A program made the translations under genes and the position numbers. Source: Pelagibacteraceae bacterium AG-426-E17 (lineage in GTDB: Bacteria > Pseudomonadota > Alphaproteobacteria > Pelagibacterales > Pelagibacteraceae). Taken from it: a DNA stretch of 64,000 nt. Below are positions 18,820-30,130 of this stretch, piece by piece (the first letter of the stretch is position 1; each line of letters opens with the position of its first letter). The stretch lies in assembly GCA_003210095.1 (NCBI GenBank), contig QCNP01000001.1, forward strand, positions 852,001 to 916,000, written 5' to 3'. The notes under the pieces are model-generated. The model was not told the DNA's origin and ran no database searches. It saw only the letters and a program-made list of their open reading frames with translations.

Positions 18820-20478
18820 ATGGTAACAAATTTAAAAATTGCACTAGCTCAATTAAATCCACTTGTAGGAGATGTAGTTGGAAATACAAAAAAGTTAATA
18901 GATGTTAGATCAAAATTAGATAAAGATGTAGATATTTTAGTTGCTCCAGAATTATATATTTCGGGATATCCAATTGATGACTTAGTTTTACGAGAGGATT
19001 TTTTAGATCTTGTAAATAAAGAAATAAATAATCTTGCAAAAATTACTACTGACAATAAGTCTGCAATAATTGTTGGTGCACCAAGGAAAAATGATGGCTC
19101 GATAAAAAATTCAGTATTTGTAATAGAAAAAGGCGAAATTATATCAGTAAAAGATAAACACGAATTACCTAACACAGGTGTATTTGATGAGCAAAGAATT
19201 TTTAAAAAAGGCCCTTTAGAAAATTGTGTAAAAATAAAAGGCGTCAACGTTGGTCTGCCAATTTGCGAGGATATATGGAAGAAGACTGTTTTAAAAAAAC
19301 TTTCCGAATCTGGTGCAGAAATAATAATTGCTATAAATGCATCACCATTTACAATATCCAAGTACGATGAGAGAAATGATATAGCATTAAGTAGAGTAAA
19401 AGAGACAAAACTTCCAATAGTCTACCTTAATAGAACTGGAGGACAAGATGAGCTGATATTTGATGGATCATCATTTTCTTTAAACTATGATGGAAAAAAA
19501 TTTTCTAGTCTTGAAGAATTTAAAGAAGATATCTCAATAATTAATTTTAGTAAAAATAACGGTAAATGGATAGGGTATGGAAATTTAAAAGAAAATTCTT
19601 CTCAATCTGAAAGATTATATAAGGCATTAGTTTTAGGTTTGAGAGACTATGTGAAAAATAATAAATTTTCAGGAGTAGTTTTAGGACTATCAGGAGGAGT
19701 GGACTCTGCTTTAGTTGCAGCTCTTGCAACAGATGCATTTGGATCAAAATTTGTTCAGGCAATAATGTTACCAAGTCCTTATACCGGTGAAGAAAGTTTA
19801 AAAGATGCAAAAGATGTAGCTACCTTATTAAATATAAAATATTCCAATTTAAAAATTAGTGAAGCAATGAAAACAGTAGATGAGATTTTAGGAGACTTTA
19901 AAGGGCCGAATTTTACAGCAGGTATCACTGAGGAAAATATTCAATCAAGACTTAGAGGTCTTTTGCTTATGGCATTATCTAATAGATATGGATACATGGT
20001 ATTAGCAACAGGAAATAAATCAGAGTATGCTGTCGGTTATTCAACTTTATATGGTGATATGTGTGGAGGGTTTGCACCAATAAAAGATGTTTGGAAAACT
20101 GATGTCTTTAAACTTTGTGAATGGAGAAATAAAAACTTTTCAGATTTATTTAAAGGACCAAAAGGAAAAGTTATACCGAATAATATAATTAAAAAAGAAC
20201 CAACTGCTGAGTTAAGAGATAATCAAAAAGATACAGATAGTTTGCCTGAGTATAATGTTCTTGATGAAATTCTAAAAGGACTTGTAGAAGAGGAAATCTC
20301 GGTTGAAAAAATTGTTACAAAAGGTTTTGATAGAAATGCTGTTGAAAAAACAGCTAAACTTTTAGCAAAATCAGAATATAAAAGATTTCAAGCAGCACCT
20401 GGACCCAAAGTAACCAATAAAGCTTTTGGAAGAGACAGAAGATTTCCGCTAACAAGTGGATTTAGAAATTGGAATTAA
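18820..20478 (+). CDS. nadE: NAD+ synthase (glutamine-hydrolysing)
   Basis: Nitrilase-like N-terminal domain; VVLGLSGGVDSALVAALATDAFG; TGNKSEYAVGYSTLYGDMCGGFAP. Confidence 0.95.
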   Translation: MVTNLKIALAQLNPLVGDVVGNTKKLIDVRSKLDKDVDILVAPELYISGYPIDDLVLREDFLDLVNKEINNLAKITTDNKSAIIVGAPRKNDGSIKNSVFVIEKGEIISVKDKHELPNTGVFDEQRIFKKGPLENCVKIKGVNVGLPICEDIWKKTVLKKLSESGAEIIIAINASPFTISKYDERNDIALSRVKETKLPIVYLNRTGGQDELIFDGSSFSLNYDGKKFSSLEEFKEDISIINFSKNNGKWIGYGNLKENSSQSERLYKALVLGLRDYVKNNKFSGVVLGLSGGVDSALVAALATDAFGSKFVQAIMLPSPYTGEESLKDAKDVATLLNIKYSNLKISEAMKTVDEILGDFKGPNFTAGITEENIQSRLRGLLLMALSNRYGYMVLATGNKSEYAVGYSTLYGDMCGGFAPIKDVWKTDVFKLCEWRNKNFSDLFKGPKGKVIPNNIIKKEPTAELRDNQKDTDSLPEYNVLDEILKGLVEEEISVEKIVTKGFDRNAVEKTAKLLAKSEYKRFQAAPGPKVTNKAFGRDRRFPLTSGFRNWN

Positions 20479-21839
20479 TGAATAGAGACATTTATTTAAG
20501 CAATAGTTTGGGTGGTAGAAAAGAAAAATTCAAACCAATAAATCCTAAAAAAGTTAGAATGTATGTTTGTGGACCAACAGTATATGATGACCCACATATA
20601 GGTAATGCAAGACCCCTTGTTGTATTTGATATTTTATTTAAAATTCTTAAATGTAAATTTGGAAATTCCTCAGTTGTATATGTTAGAAATATTACCGATG
20701 TTGATGATAAGATTATTGAGGGTGCAAAACAAAAAAAAATATTAATAAATAAGCTAACTACAGATATTACAAAACGATTTAATGAGGATTGTGATTATTT
20801 AAATTGTGAAAAACCATCTTTTGAACCAAAAGCAACTGAAAATATCCCTTTAATGATTGATATGATAAAAATTTTAATTAAAAAAAATAATGCATATGAA
20901 AATAACTCTCACGTTTATTTTGACGTATCGAGTTTTAAAGATTATGGAAAATTATCAAACAAAAATGTCGATCAACTCTTTGCAGGGGCACGAGTTGAAG
21001 TTTCAGAAAATAAAAAAAGGCCTGAAGATTTTGTTTTATGGAAACCATCTTTGAAGGAAGAGCCAGGATGGGACTCTCCATGGGGCAGAGGTAGACCAGG
21101 CTGGCATATAGAATGTTCTGCAATGTCAAAAAAATATCTTGGGGATACTTTTGATATACATGGAGGCGGAAGAGACTTGTTATTCCCTCATCACGAAAAT
21201 GAGATAGCCCAATCACGTTGTGCTAATGACAATAAAAGTCTCTCTAATTTTTGGATACATAATGGTTTTATTACAGTTTCAAATGAAAAAATGTCCAAGT
21301 CTTTGGGGAATATTTATAAGATAAAGGATTTTTATAAAAAGTATAACGGGCAAGTTGTAAGATTAGCATTAATGTCAACTCATTATAAGCAAGCTATGGA
21401 TTGGAGTGAAGATCTATTAATACAATCAAAAAAAATATTAGATAAATGGTATGAGTGCCAAAAAAAACCAGAAGGGAAAGTTTTAATTCCTGATGAAGAT
21501 TTAAATCCTCTTTATGACGATATAAATACACCTGGTTATATAAGCAATATTCATAAATTATACGATAAAGCTTCAAAAGGATCAGATAAAGATAAAGAAA
21601 TTTTTACCATGGCATGTAATTTTGTAGGTCTTTTAATTGAACCAAAATCAAAATGGCTAGAGTTCAAAAAAAATATTTTAGAAATTTCAGAGGAAGAAAT
21701 TTTACAAAAAATAAAAGACAGGAATACTGCTAGAGATAATAAAAATTACGAATTAGCTGATAAAATAAGAAATGAGCTTTCTGACAAAGGTGTTTTAATT
21801 GAAGATAAAGATGATAAAACATCCTGGAAATTAAAATGA
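20478..21839 (+). CDS. cysS: Cysteinyl-tRNA synthetase
   Basis: MYVCGPTVYDDPHIGNARP, GWHIECSAM, GGGRDLLFPHHENEIAQS, KMSKSLGN; ATG at 20478 overlapping nadE stop. Confidence 0.97.
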   Translation: MNRDIYLSNSLGGRKEKFKPINPKKVRMYVCGPTVYDDPHIGNARPLVVFDILFKILKCKFGNSSVVYVRNITDVDDKIIEGAKQKKILINKLTTDITKRFNEDCDYLNCEKPSFEPKATENIPLMIDMIKILIKKNNAYENNSHVYFDVSSFKDYGKLSNKNVDQLFAGARVEVSENKKRPEDFVLWKPSLKEEPGWDSPWGRGRPGWHIECSAMSKKYLGDTFDIHGGGRDLLFPHHENEIAQSRCANDNKSLSNFWIHNGFITVSNEKMSKSLGNIYKIKDFYKKYNGQVVRLALMSTHYKQAMDWSEDLLIQSKKILDKWYECQKKPEGKVLIPDEDLNPLYDDINTPGYISNIHKLYDKASKGSDKDKEIFTMACNFVGLLIEPKSKWLEFKKNILEISEEEILQKIKDRNTARDNKNYELADKIRNELSDKGVLIEDKDDKTSWKLK

Positions 21840-23437
21840 GCAAAGAGAGACTTTATATATTTGATACTACACTAAGAGACGGTGCACAAACTCAAGGTGT
21901 ACATTTTTCTATTGACGAGAAAACAAAAATAGCTCATGCATTAGATAATTTAGGTGTAGATTATATTGAAGGTGGCTGGCCAGGCGCAAATCCATCAGAT
22001 ACTGAATTTTTCCAAAAAGGTTTAGATCTTAAAAATTCCACTTTTACAGCATTTGGAATGACCAAGAAAGCAGGTAGAAGTGCTGAAAATGATCCTGGAT
22101 TATCTGCAATACTTAATTCAAATACTAGTGCAGTTTGTGTAGTAGGAAAGTCATGGGATTTCCATGTTGATGTGGCATTAGGAATTTCAAACGAAGAAAA
22201 CTTAGAAAACATAAAAGAAACTACAAAACATTTTGTTAAAAATAATAAAGAGTTTATGTTTGATGCTGAACATTTTTTTGATGGTTATAAAACTAATCCA
22301 AAGTATTCATTAGCATGTGTTAAAGCTGCTTATGAGAATGGAGCTAAATGGATTGTGCTTTGTGACACAAATGGAGGAACACTTCCTCATGAGGTAACTA
22401 GAATAGTTAAAGAAGTATCAGAACATATTCCTGGTGAAAACTTAGGAATACACGCGCATAATGATACAGGTAATGCTGTGGCCAATTCGATTGCAGCTGT
22501 ATTATCCGGAGCAAGACAAATTCAAGGAACAATAAATGGTTTAGGTGAAAGGTGTGGTAATGCAAATCTAATGTCAATTATTCCGACATTTCATCTTAAA
22601 AAAGAATTATCAGATAAATTTGAAATAAATATTAAAGAAAAAAATATAAAACATATAACTCAATGTTCTAGATTGCTTGATGAGATATTAAATAGAAAAC
22701 CAAATAAACATTTGCCTTATGTTGGAGCTGCTGCATTTTCACATAAAGGCGGTTTACACGTTTCAGCAGTTCAAAAGGATCCCAAAACTTATGAACATAT
22801 AGATCCAGAGGATGTAGGCAATAACAGAAATATTGTTGTCTCAGATCAGTCGGGTAAATCAAATATACTATCAAGACTAAAAACTATTGGAATTGAGATT
22901 GAGGAAGATGATCCAAAAATAAAAAAATTACTTGAGGAAGTAAAAGATAGGGAGTTTATAGGCTACAGTTATGATGGTGCCGATGCATCTTTTGAACTAT
23001 TAGCTCGAAGAGTTATGGGTGAAATACCAAGATATATTTCTATTAAAGAATATGATGTATCTGTATCAAAAAATAAGCAAGAACAAATTATTTCTAAAGC
23101 AAAAGCAAAACTAGAAGTTGATGGAGAACAAATTATTTGTGAAGGCGAGGGCAATGGTCCTGTTCACGCACTTGATAATGCCATAAGAAATAATGTAACT
23201 AAATTGGAAAAATATTCTAGATATTTGAAAGATCTTAAACTTGTTGATTATAAAGTTAGAATTTTAAATACAGGTACAGAAGCTACTACAAGAGTGTCAA
23301 TTGAAAGCACTGACTCTCAAGGTAAGAATTGGTTCACTATAGGTGTTTCACCCAATATAATTGATGCATCTTTTAAAGCTTTAATCGATAGTCTTGATTT
23401 TAAATTATTTAAAGACAAAGCTCCTGCAAGTAAATAG
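21836..23437 (+). CDS. cimA: Citramalate synthase
   Basis: IFDTTLRDGAQTQGVHFS, LGIHAHNDTGNAVANS, HKGGLHVSAV; LeuA-like C-terminal domain. Confidence 0.92.
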   Translation: MSKERLYIFDTTLRDGAQTQGVHFSIDEKTKIAHALDNLGVDYIEGGWPGANPSDTEFFQKGLDLKNSTFTAFGMTKKAGRSAENDPGLSAILNSNTSAVCVVGKSWDFHVDVALGISNEENLENIKETTKHFVKNNKEFMFDAEHFFDGYKTNPKYSLACVKAAYENGAKWIVLCDTNGGTLPHEVTRIVKEVSEHIPGENLGIHAHNDTGNAVANSIAAVLSGARQIQGTINGLGERCGNANLMSIIPTFHLKKELSDKFEINIKEKNIKHITQCSRLLDEILNRKPNKHLPYVGAAAFSHKGGLHVSAVQKDPKTYEHIDPEDVGNNRNIVVSDQSGKSNILSRLKTIGIEIEEDDPKIKKLLEEVKDREFIGYSYDGADASFELLARRVMGEIPRYISIKEYDVSVSKNKQEQIISKAKAKLEVDGEQIICEGEGNGPVHALDNAIRNNVTKLEKYSRYLKDLKLVDYKVRILNTGTEATTRVSIESTDSQGKNWFTIGVSPNIIDASFKALIDSLDFKLFKDKAPASK

Positions 23438-24298
23438 ATGAAAATAAAAAAGTTTTCTGAAAAACCTGCTGATATAAAAGCTAGAGTAGGTGCAAAACCA
23501 ATAGTTTGTTACCCCAATAGTAACATTGTTGATAATTTAAAAATTTTACATGAAGCTAGAAAACACGTAAATCAAATTGACGAGGTCATTGTTCCACCTA
23601 GAGATGCTAAAACTTTTAATGTTAAGTCAGGTAATTTTTTTAGAATAGAAAGTGTTGAAGGTCCACAGGTTGGAGATCTAAATCTATTTAATGCTGAAAA
23701 TTTAGATGAAAAATTTTATTCTGGAAAAACTAGAGCATTGTATGGAACTCATATTTCAGTAGGTGATAAAATGTTCAGTAGTTTCCCTTATCTTAGGTCT
23801 TTAGCTACAATTACATGGGATACTTTAGATTGGTATGGTTATGACAAGGATGGAGGTTCAGTCCATGATGTTATAGGCACAAGATGTGATCCTTATACAT
23901 CTAAGCTAATTTCAGATAAAGATTACCATTATTGTTGCCACTCAAATTTAACTAGAGCTTTAGTAAAAGAAAAAAATGTTAAATTAGATGAAGCTGAAAA
24001 GATAGTCCATGATGTATTAAATGTATTTATGCTAACTGGTTTTACAAATGATACAAAACAATATTTTATGAAATCAAGCCCAGTAAGACCTGGGGACTAT
24101 TTAGAGTTTTTTGCAGAAACAAATTTATTGGGTGCATTATCTGCATGTCCTGGTGGAGATTGCGGGTCAGAACATTCATCTGATGTTGCTAAATGCTATC
24201 CTTTAAAGGTATCTATTTGGGATGTTGATGAAAAATATTTAGATGGGATAAGTTTTTCAAAAACATCTACTTATAATAGAAATCACGGAATTAAATAA
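23438..24298 (+). CDS. DUF1989 / urea carboxylase-associated family protein
   Basis: GTRCDPYTSKL, YHYCCHSNLTRAL, CPGGDCGSEHSSD conserved Cys/His motifs. Confidence 0.8.
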   Translation: MKIKKFSEKPADIKARVGAKPIVCYPNSNIVDNLKILHEARKHVNQIDEVIVPPRDAKTFNVKSGNFFRIESVEGPQVGDLNLFNAENLDEKFYSGKTRALYGTHISVGDKMFSSFPYLRSLATITWDTLDWYGYDKDGGSVHDVIGTRCDPYTSKLISDKDYHYCCHSNLTRALVKEKNVKLDEAEKIVHDVLNVFMLTGFTNDTKQYFMKSSPVRPGDYLEFFAETNLLGALSACPGGDCGSEHSSDVAKCYPLKVSIWDVDEKYLDGISFSKTSTYNRNHGIK

Positions 24299-24301
24299 TT
24301 A

Positions 24302-25015
24302 ATGTCAAAAAAAAATGTTACATTTATTTTGCATAAACCTCAGCTTTCAGAAAATATAGGAGCATGTGCTAGGGGTATAAAAAATTTTGGTTTCAGTAAA
24401 CTGGCATTAATAGATCCAAAGCCTTTATTTCCTAACGACAAAATAATAGCTACATCTGTTGGGGCAAAAGACATAATTAAAAAAAGTAAAGTGTATGATA
24501 ACCTTGAGAATATAATTGATAAGATTGATATTTTAATTGCAACTTCTGCCAGAATTAGAAACAAAAATATTAAACATATTGAATTAAAAGATTTAAAAAA
24601 AATAGACTTTAAAAAAACAGTTGGATTTTTATTTGGTCCAGAGGCATCTGGTCTATCAAATAATGAAATAACTTACACAAACTATACTCTAAATATTTCT
24701 ACTGATAAAAATTTTAAATCCTTAAATCTATCTCATAGCCTAATAATTATAGCTCAATACATTTCAAATATTTTATCTCATGATAAAATTAAGTTAAAAA
24801 AGTCAAAAAAGTTTAAATCAGCATCTAAAAAAGAAATATTATCAATGACAAATCTTTGCATAAAACATCTAAATCAAATAAATTTTTTTAAACAAAAGGA
24901 AAAGAAACCAATAATGCTTGAAAATTTAAGAAATATTTTTTACAAAATGGAATTATCTGATAAGGAAACACGTATTTTATCAAGTGTATTTGCAAGTTTA
25001 GGAAAAAAACGTTGA
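24302..25015 (+). CDS. trmJ: tRNA (cytidine/uridine-2'-O)-methyltransferase TrmJ-like (SPOUT)
   Basis: FILHKPQLSENIGACARGIKNFGF, FLFGPEASGLSNNE, LNLSHSLIIIAQY. Confidence 0.88.
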   Translation: MSKKNVTFILHKPQLSENIGACARGIKNFGFSKLALIDPKPLFPNDKIIATSVGAKDIIKKSKVYDNLENIIDKIDILIATSARIRNKNIKHIELKDLKKIDFKKTVGFLFGPEASGLSNNEITYTNYTLNISTDKNFKSLNLSHSLIIIAQYISNILSHDKIKLKKSKKFKSASKKEILSMTNLCIKHLNQINFFKQKEKKPIMLENLRNIFYKMELSDKETRILSSVFASLGKKR

Positions 25016-25043
25016 TTGACAAAATTTTATGTATCTTTATAAG
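25016..25043 (+). promoter_or_regulatory. sigma70-type promoter for rpsD
   Basis: TTGACA (25016-25021), 16-nt spacer, TATAAG (25038-25043), directly after trmJ stop. Confidence 0.65.
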
Positions 25044-25055
25044 ACGCAATAATTA

Positions 25056-25673
25056 ATGACAAAAAGATTAAAATCTAAACATAAAGTTGACAGAAGATTA
25101 AAAGTTAATCTTTGGGGCAGACCTAAAAGTCCTTTTAACAAAAGAGCCTACCCTCCGGGACAACACGGCCAAACTAAAAACTCAAAACCTTCAGATTTCG
25201 GTATACAGCTTCAAGCAAAACAAAAATTAAAGTCTTATTATGGAAATTTGAATGAGAGACAATTTAGAAATTTATATAGAAAAGCTATTATGAAAAAAGG
25301 CGACACAGCTGAAAATTTAATTGGTTTATTAGAGAGGAGATTAGATTCTGTCGTGTATAGAGCAAAATTTTCAACAACAATTTTTTCATCAAGACAATTT
25401 ATTAATCACGGTCACGTTAGTGTAAATGGAAAAAAGGTAAATATTTCAAGCTATCAATTAAAAGATGAAGATACTATCGAGATTAGAGATAAATCAAAAC
25501 AACTAGCTATCATTGATATAGCTCTAGCGAATAAAGAGAGAGAAACACCAGAATACCTTCAAGTAGATGAGAAAAATAGAAAAATAAAATTTGTAAGGAC
25601 TCCTAAATTTGAAGAAGTTCCTTACCCTGTTGTAATGGAACCTAATTTGGTAATTGAATATTATTCTAGATAA
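25056..25673 (+). CDS. rpsD: 30S ribosomal protein S4
   Basis: S4 domain: [37 protein letters not shown]. Confidence 0.97.
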   Translation: MTKRLKSKHKVDRRLKVNLWGRPKSPFNKRAYPPGQHGQTKNSKPSDFGIQLQAKQKLKSYYGNLNERQFRNLYRKAIMKKGDTAENLIGLLERRLDSVVYRAKFSTTIFSSRQFINHGHVSVNGKKVNISSYQLKDEDTIEIRDKSKQLAIIDIALANKERETPEYLQVDEKNRKIKFVRTPKFEEVPYPVVMEPNLVIEYYSR

Positions 25674-25675
25674 TA

Positions 25676-26008
25676 TTATTTTTTATATTTAATTTGTTTA
25701 TCCTCAAAAAGCTTCTTGAGCTCACCGTTTTCAAACATTTCTTTGACGATATCACAACCACCTACAAATTCTTTTTTGACGTATAATTGTGGAACAGTTG
25801 GCCATTCACTAAATTTTTTAATACCTTCTCTAATTTTTTGGTCACTCAAAACATTCACACTATTAAAATTAACTTCTAAAAATTTTAACATATTTGCAAC
25901 TGCCATTGAGAAGCCACATTCTGGCGCATCTGGTGTACCTTTCATGAATAAACATACATCATTTTTATTAATGTTATTTTCAATTAATTCCTTAGTTTGT
26001 TGATCCAT
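25676..26008 (-). CDS. grxD: Monothiol glutaredoxin (Grx4/GrxD family)
   Basis: CLFMKGTPDAPECGFSMAVANML; FSEWPTVPQLYVKKEFVGGCDIVKEM. Confidence 0.94.
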   Translation of the reverse strand: MDQQTKELIENNINKNDVCLFMKGTPDAPECGFSMAVANMLKFLEVNFNSVNVLSDQKIREGIKKFSEWPTVPQLYVKKEFVGGCDIVKEMFENGELKKLFEDKQIKYKK

Positions 26009-26237
26009 TTTTTTCCTTTGTTTTCAAAGCTAATGCATGTAATTCATTTCCCATTTTACCTTTTAAGGAATTGTATATCATTTTGTGTTGTTCTATTTTA
26101 CTTTTACCGTTGAAAGCTGATGAGGTTATTGTAGCTGAATAATGATTTCCATCTCCAGCCAAATCTTTAATTTCAATAATAGCATCAGGCAATGCTTCTT
26201 TTATCATACTCTCAATTTCTTTTAAATTCATCGACAT
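25992..26237 (-). CDS. BolA family protein
   Basis: DAIIEIKDLAGDGNHYSATITSSAFNGKSKIEQHKMIYNSLKGKMGNELHALALKT; ATGA overlap with purL stop. Confidence 0.92.
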   Translation of the reverse strand: MSMNLKEIESMIKEALPDAIIEIKDLAGDGNHYSATITSSAFNGKSKIEQHKMIYNSLKGKMGNELHALALKTKEKNGSTN

Positions 26238-28432
26238 CAATTAACCATATATTTTATTAGCCAACTTTTATTATATTCTCTTAATTTGTCTACTTGTAAT
26301 GTTGGCTCACCATCTATTATAACACTATCTTTAACGACCTCACCTAATAAATCATAATGATTTGAGTTTTTATCAAGTATTTCTTTAACTTTTTCTAAAC
26401 TTTCTTTTTTAATTTCAATAATATAACGGCCTTGATCTTCTGAAAAAAAATACTCAAATTTATCAATTAAACCTTTTAATTTATAAAATTTTATTCCTTT
26501 ATTTCCTTTAATACACATTTTTGTAATTCCTGTAATTATTCCACCCAAAGAAACATCATGAGCTGAAAGTATCAACTTATTTTCAATTAATTTCATTATT
26601 GCTTCTCCATTATTTTTTTCATTAAATAAATTTACATCAGGTGGTGGCCCTTTTTTCTCATTTAAAATTTCTTTAGCAAAAATACTTTGATCTAAATTAC
26701 CTTCAGTTTTACCCACAACTAAAATTAGGTTACCTATATTTTTTAAATCCATGGTCACCATATCTTTATAATTTTTAATTATACCGACTCCTCCTATAGT
26801 TGGAGTTGGCTTTATACCTTTATCTTTAGTCTCATTATAAAAAGACACATTTCCTGAAACCACTGGAAAATTTAAATATTTACTTGCTTCATTTAGACCC
26901 TCTACACATTCTACAAACTCTCCCATATTTTCTGGTTTTTCTGGATTTCCGAAATTTAAACAATTAGTTATAGCTATTGGTTTTGAACCTACTGAAATTA
27001 GATTTCTCCAAGTTTCACATACAATTTGCTTACCTCCACTTAAAGGATGAGCATAACAATATGCTGCTGATGAATCTACCGATGCAGCTACAGCTTTTTC
27101 TGTGCCATGAACTCTTACTACTCCTGCGTCACCACCAGGTTTTTGTATAGTATCGCCCATAACAGTATGATCATATTGTTCCCATATCCATTCTTTTGAA
27201 CATATATTAGGACTTGAAATTATTTTTTTTAAAGCTTCAGTTATTTTTAATTTTTTAAAATCTTTTTTTTTAAATTTTATTTTCTGAGGTGTTTTACTCT
27301 TTTTCCATTTTCGGTCATATTGTGGTGCTTGCTCTGATAAAAAATCAATAGGTATATTGGCAACATTTTCGTTATTAAAATATAATTCAATATTTTTTGA
27401 ATTAGTTGTTTTACCAATTATAGAAAAATCTAAATTCCATTTATCAAATATCTCTTTAGCTTTTTTTTCTTTACCATTTTCAAGAACTATAAGCATTCTT
27501 TCTTGACTTTCTGATAACATAATTTCATAAGGAGTCATATTTTCTTCACGACAAGGAACTTTATCTAGAAATAATTCAATACCTAATTTTCCCTTTGACG
27601 CCATTTCTACACTTGAAGATGTTAACCCAGCGGCACCCATATCTTGAATTGCTATAATTGAGTCATCTTTCATCAATTCAAGACAAGCTTCTAAAAGTAG
27701 TTTTTCTGTGAAAGGATCTCCAACTTGGACCGTGGGTTTCTTTTCCTCAATTTTATCGTCAAATTTTGCTGATGCCATACTTGCACCATGAATTCCATCT
27801 CTACCTGTTTTGGATCCAACGTAAATTACTGGTTTATTTAAGCCAGCCGCTTTCGAATAAAAAATTTTATTTTTTTTTACTAAACCCAGTGTCATTGCGT
27901 TGACTAAAATATTACCGTTGTAAGACTCATCAAAACTTGTCTGACCAGCAATAGTAGGCACTCCAATACAATTTCCATATCCTCCTATGCCTTGAACTAC
28001 ACCTCTAAGAAGATTTTTTGTTTTTTTATTAGATGGAGAACCAAAGTGAATAGAATTTAAATTTGCTATTGGTCTAGCCCCCATTGTAAATACATCACGA
28101 AGAATTCCTCCAACCCCAGTTGCAGCTCCTTGGTATGGTTCAATAAATGATGGATGATTGTGGCTTTCAATTTTAAAAACTATGGCATCATTGTCTCCAA
28201 TATCTATTACGCCTGCATTTTCGCCAGGTCCTTGTATAACTTTATCACTTTTTGTATTTAATTTTTTTAAATGAATTTTCGAAGATTTATAAGAACAGTG
28301 CTCATTCCACATGGCAGAAAAAATACCAAGCTCTGTTATATTTGGTGTTCTTTTTAAGAGTTCACAAATTTTTTTATATTCATCTTTTTTTAAACCATGT
28401 TCGATCGCAATTTTTTCATTTACTTTTATCAT
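26237..28432 (-). CDS. purL: Phosphoribosylformylglycinamidine synthase subunit PurL
   Basis: [51 protein letters not shown]. Confidence 0.97.
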   Translation of the reverse strand: MIKVNEKIAIEHGLKKDEYKKICELLKRTPNITELGIFSAMWNEHCSYKSSKIHLKKLNTKSDKVIQGPGENAGVIDIGDNDAIVFKIESHNHPSFIEPYQGAATGVGGILRDVFTMGARPIANLNSIHFGSPSNKKTKNLLRGVVQGIGGYGNCIGVPTIAGQTSFDESYNGNILVNAMTLGLVKKNKIFYSKAAGLNKPVIYVGSKTGRDGIHGASMASAKFDDKIEEKKPTVQVGDPFTEKLLLEACLELMKDDSIIAIQDMGAAGLTSSSVEMASKGKLGIELFLDKVPCREENMTPYEIMLSESQERMLIVLENGKEKKAKEIFDKWNLDFSIIGKTTNSKNIELYFNNENVANIPIDFLSEQAPQYDRKWKKSKTPQKIKFKKKDFKKLKITEALKKIISSPNICSKEWIWEQYDHTVMGDTIQKPGGDAGVVRVHGTEKAVAASVDSSAAYCYAHPLSGGKQIVCETWRNLISVGSKPIAITNCLNFGNPEKPENMGEFVECVEGLNEASKYLNFPVVSGNVSFYNETKDKGIKPTPTIGGVGIIKNYKDMVTMDLKNIGNLILVVGKTEGNLDQSIFAKEILNEKKGPPPDVNLFNEKNNGEAIMKLIENKLILSAHDVSLGGIITGITKMCIKGNKGIKFYKLKGLIDKFEYFFSEDQGRYIIEIKKESLEKVKEILDKNSNHYDLLGEVVKDSVIIDGEPTLQVDKLREYNKSWLIKYMVN

Positions 28433-29112
28433 CTCATATTACTCAATAAGTTTTCAAAAAAGTACGACCCATCATTACTTGATAAACAATTGTCAATTAC
28501 CCTTTCTGGATGGGGCATCATCCCCAAAATATTCTTATTTTTATTAAATACACCTGCTATGTTTTCAATTGAGCCATTTGGATTTGAGTTTTCTGAAACT
28601 TCTCCATTTATATCACAATATTTACAAGCGATTAAATCATTATCTTGTAAAAAATTTAAGTCGTCTTTAGAACAAAAGTAATTTCCATCATTGTGTGCTA
28701 TATGAAGTTCTAAAATATCTTTTTTAATTTTATGAAAATATTTATTTTTAACTTTGTTTGCTTTGACATAAATATTTTTACAAATAAATTTCAAATATTT
28801 ATTTCTCAAAAGAGCACCAGCCACAAGACCAGTCTCAATCAAAATTTGAAATCCATTACAAACTCCAATTACTAATCCACCTTTATTTGCAAATTCTATT
28901 ACTGAATTAATTATTTTTGATTTTGAAGCTATACTGCCACATCTTAAATAATCACCATATGAAAAACCACCTGGTAATACAATTAAATCAGATTTAGGAA
29001 CAGAAGTTTCATTATGCCAAACCATTTTATTTTTGAAACCAAATTTTTTTAAAGCAACATCCATGTCTCTATCACAATTAGATCCTGGAAATATAATTAC
29101 TGATGATTTCAT
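28429..29112 (-). CDS. purQ: Phosphoribosylformylglycinamidine synthase subunit PurQ
   Basis: [46 protein letters not shown]. Confidence 0.97.
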   Translation of the reverse strand: MKSSVIIFPGSNCDRDMDVALKKFGFKNKMVWHNETSVPKSDLIVLPGGFSYGDYLRCGSIASKSKIINSVIEFANKGGLVIGVCNGFQILIETGLVAGALLRNKYLKFICKNIYVKANKVKNKYFHKIKKDILELHIAHNDGNYFCSKDDLNFLQDNDLIACKYCDINGEVSENSNPNGSIENIAGVFNKNKNILGMMPHPERVIDNCLSSNDGSYFFENLLSNMR

Positions 29113-29345
29113 TAAATAATTTCGTAATCTTCGATTACTAAATTTGCCAAGAGTTTTTTACATATTTCTTCGACATTTTTTTTCGCATCTTTCTCATTTT
29201 TAATATCTGTTTCGATTTCAAAGTATTTTCCCTGCCTTACTTCATTCACATCGATAAAATTCATACTATTTAAAGTTTGTTGTATGGCTTTTCCTTGAGG
29301 ATCTAAAACACCTTTTTTTGGTGTAACAATAACTTTAATTTTCAT
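29112..29345 (-). CDS. purS: Phosphoribosylformylglycinamidine synthase subunit PurS
   Basis: 77 aa; KVIVTPKKGVLDPQGKAIQQTLNSM. Confidence 0.95.
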   Translation of the reverse strand: MKIKVIVTPKKGVLDPQGKAIQQTLNSMNFIDVNEVRQGKYFEIETDIKNEKDAKKNVEEICKKLLANLVIEDYEII

Positions 29346-30130
29346 TTATTTTTTTTTAATTTTACAGCTTTTGGCTTTTTGAAATTAACTTCTCTTATAT
29401 TTGATTCCTCGTATAATATCCCGAGTCTTGATGCGACTTCTTTGTAAGCTTGAATTAGGTTTCCTAGATCTTTTCTAAATCTGTCCTTATCTAATTTCTT
29501 TTCACTTTTTGCATCCCATAATCTACAAGTATCAGGACTAATTTCATCTGCGAGAATAATCTCATTTCTACTGGAGTTTCTTATTTTTCCAAATTCGACT
29601 TTAAAATCTACAAGTTTAATGCCAACTCCTCTAAATAAACCGATTAAAAAATCGTTAATTCTGAGTAACTGTTTATTAATTTTCTCTATTTCATTTTTTT
29701 TTGCCCAATTAAATGCATAGATATGCTCTCTTGAAATTAAAGGATCTCCTAAATCATCATTTTTTAAGCAGTATTCAATTAATGGATCATTCAATACTGT
29801 TCCTTCAACTATACCAAGTCTTTTAGTAAGAGATCCTGTTGCTATATTTCTCACTATAAATTCAATAGGTAAAATATCCACAAACTTTATTAATTGCTCT
29901 CTCATATTCAATCTTTTAACTAAATGATTTTTTATTCCAATTTGTGATAAATTTTTTAATATATGTTCAGATATTCTATTATTTAATACTCCTTTTCCGT
30001 CAATAATCGCTTTTTTTTGATTATTAAAAGCTGTAGCATCATCCTTAAAATATTGAATTACATAATTTTTATCAGAAGTTGCATAAATTACTTTAGCTTT
30101 TCCTTCGTAAAGTTTTTTCCCTTTTTTCAT
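29342..30130 (-). CDS. purC: SAICAR synthase
   Basis: LYEGKAKVIYAT, EFIVRNIATGSLTKRLG, LVDFKVEFGKI, DEISPDTCRLWD. Confidence 0.97.
   Translation of the reverse strand: MKKGKKLYEGKAKVIYATSDKNYVIQYFKDDATAFNNQKKAIIDGKGVLNNRISEHILKNLSQIGIKNHLVKRLNMREQLIKFVDILPIEFIVRNIATGSLTKRLGIVEGTVLNDPLIEYCLKNDDLGDPLISREHIYAFNWAKKNEIEKINKQLLRINDFLIGLFRGVGIKLVDFKVEFGKIRNSSRNEIILADEISPDTCRLWDAKSEKKLDKDRFRKDLGNLIQAYKEVASRLGILYEESNIREVNFKKPKAVKLKKNK

Noticed and set aside
18849-19361. Minus-strand 170-aa ORF opposite nadE
   Set aside because: Fully antisense to a confident conserved gene, no recognisable motif.
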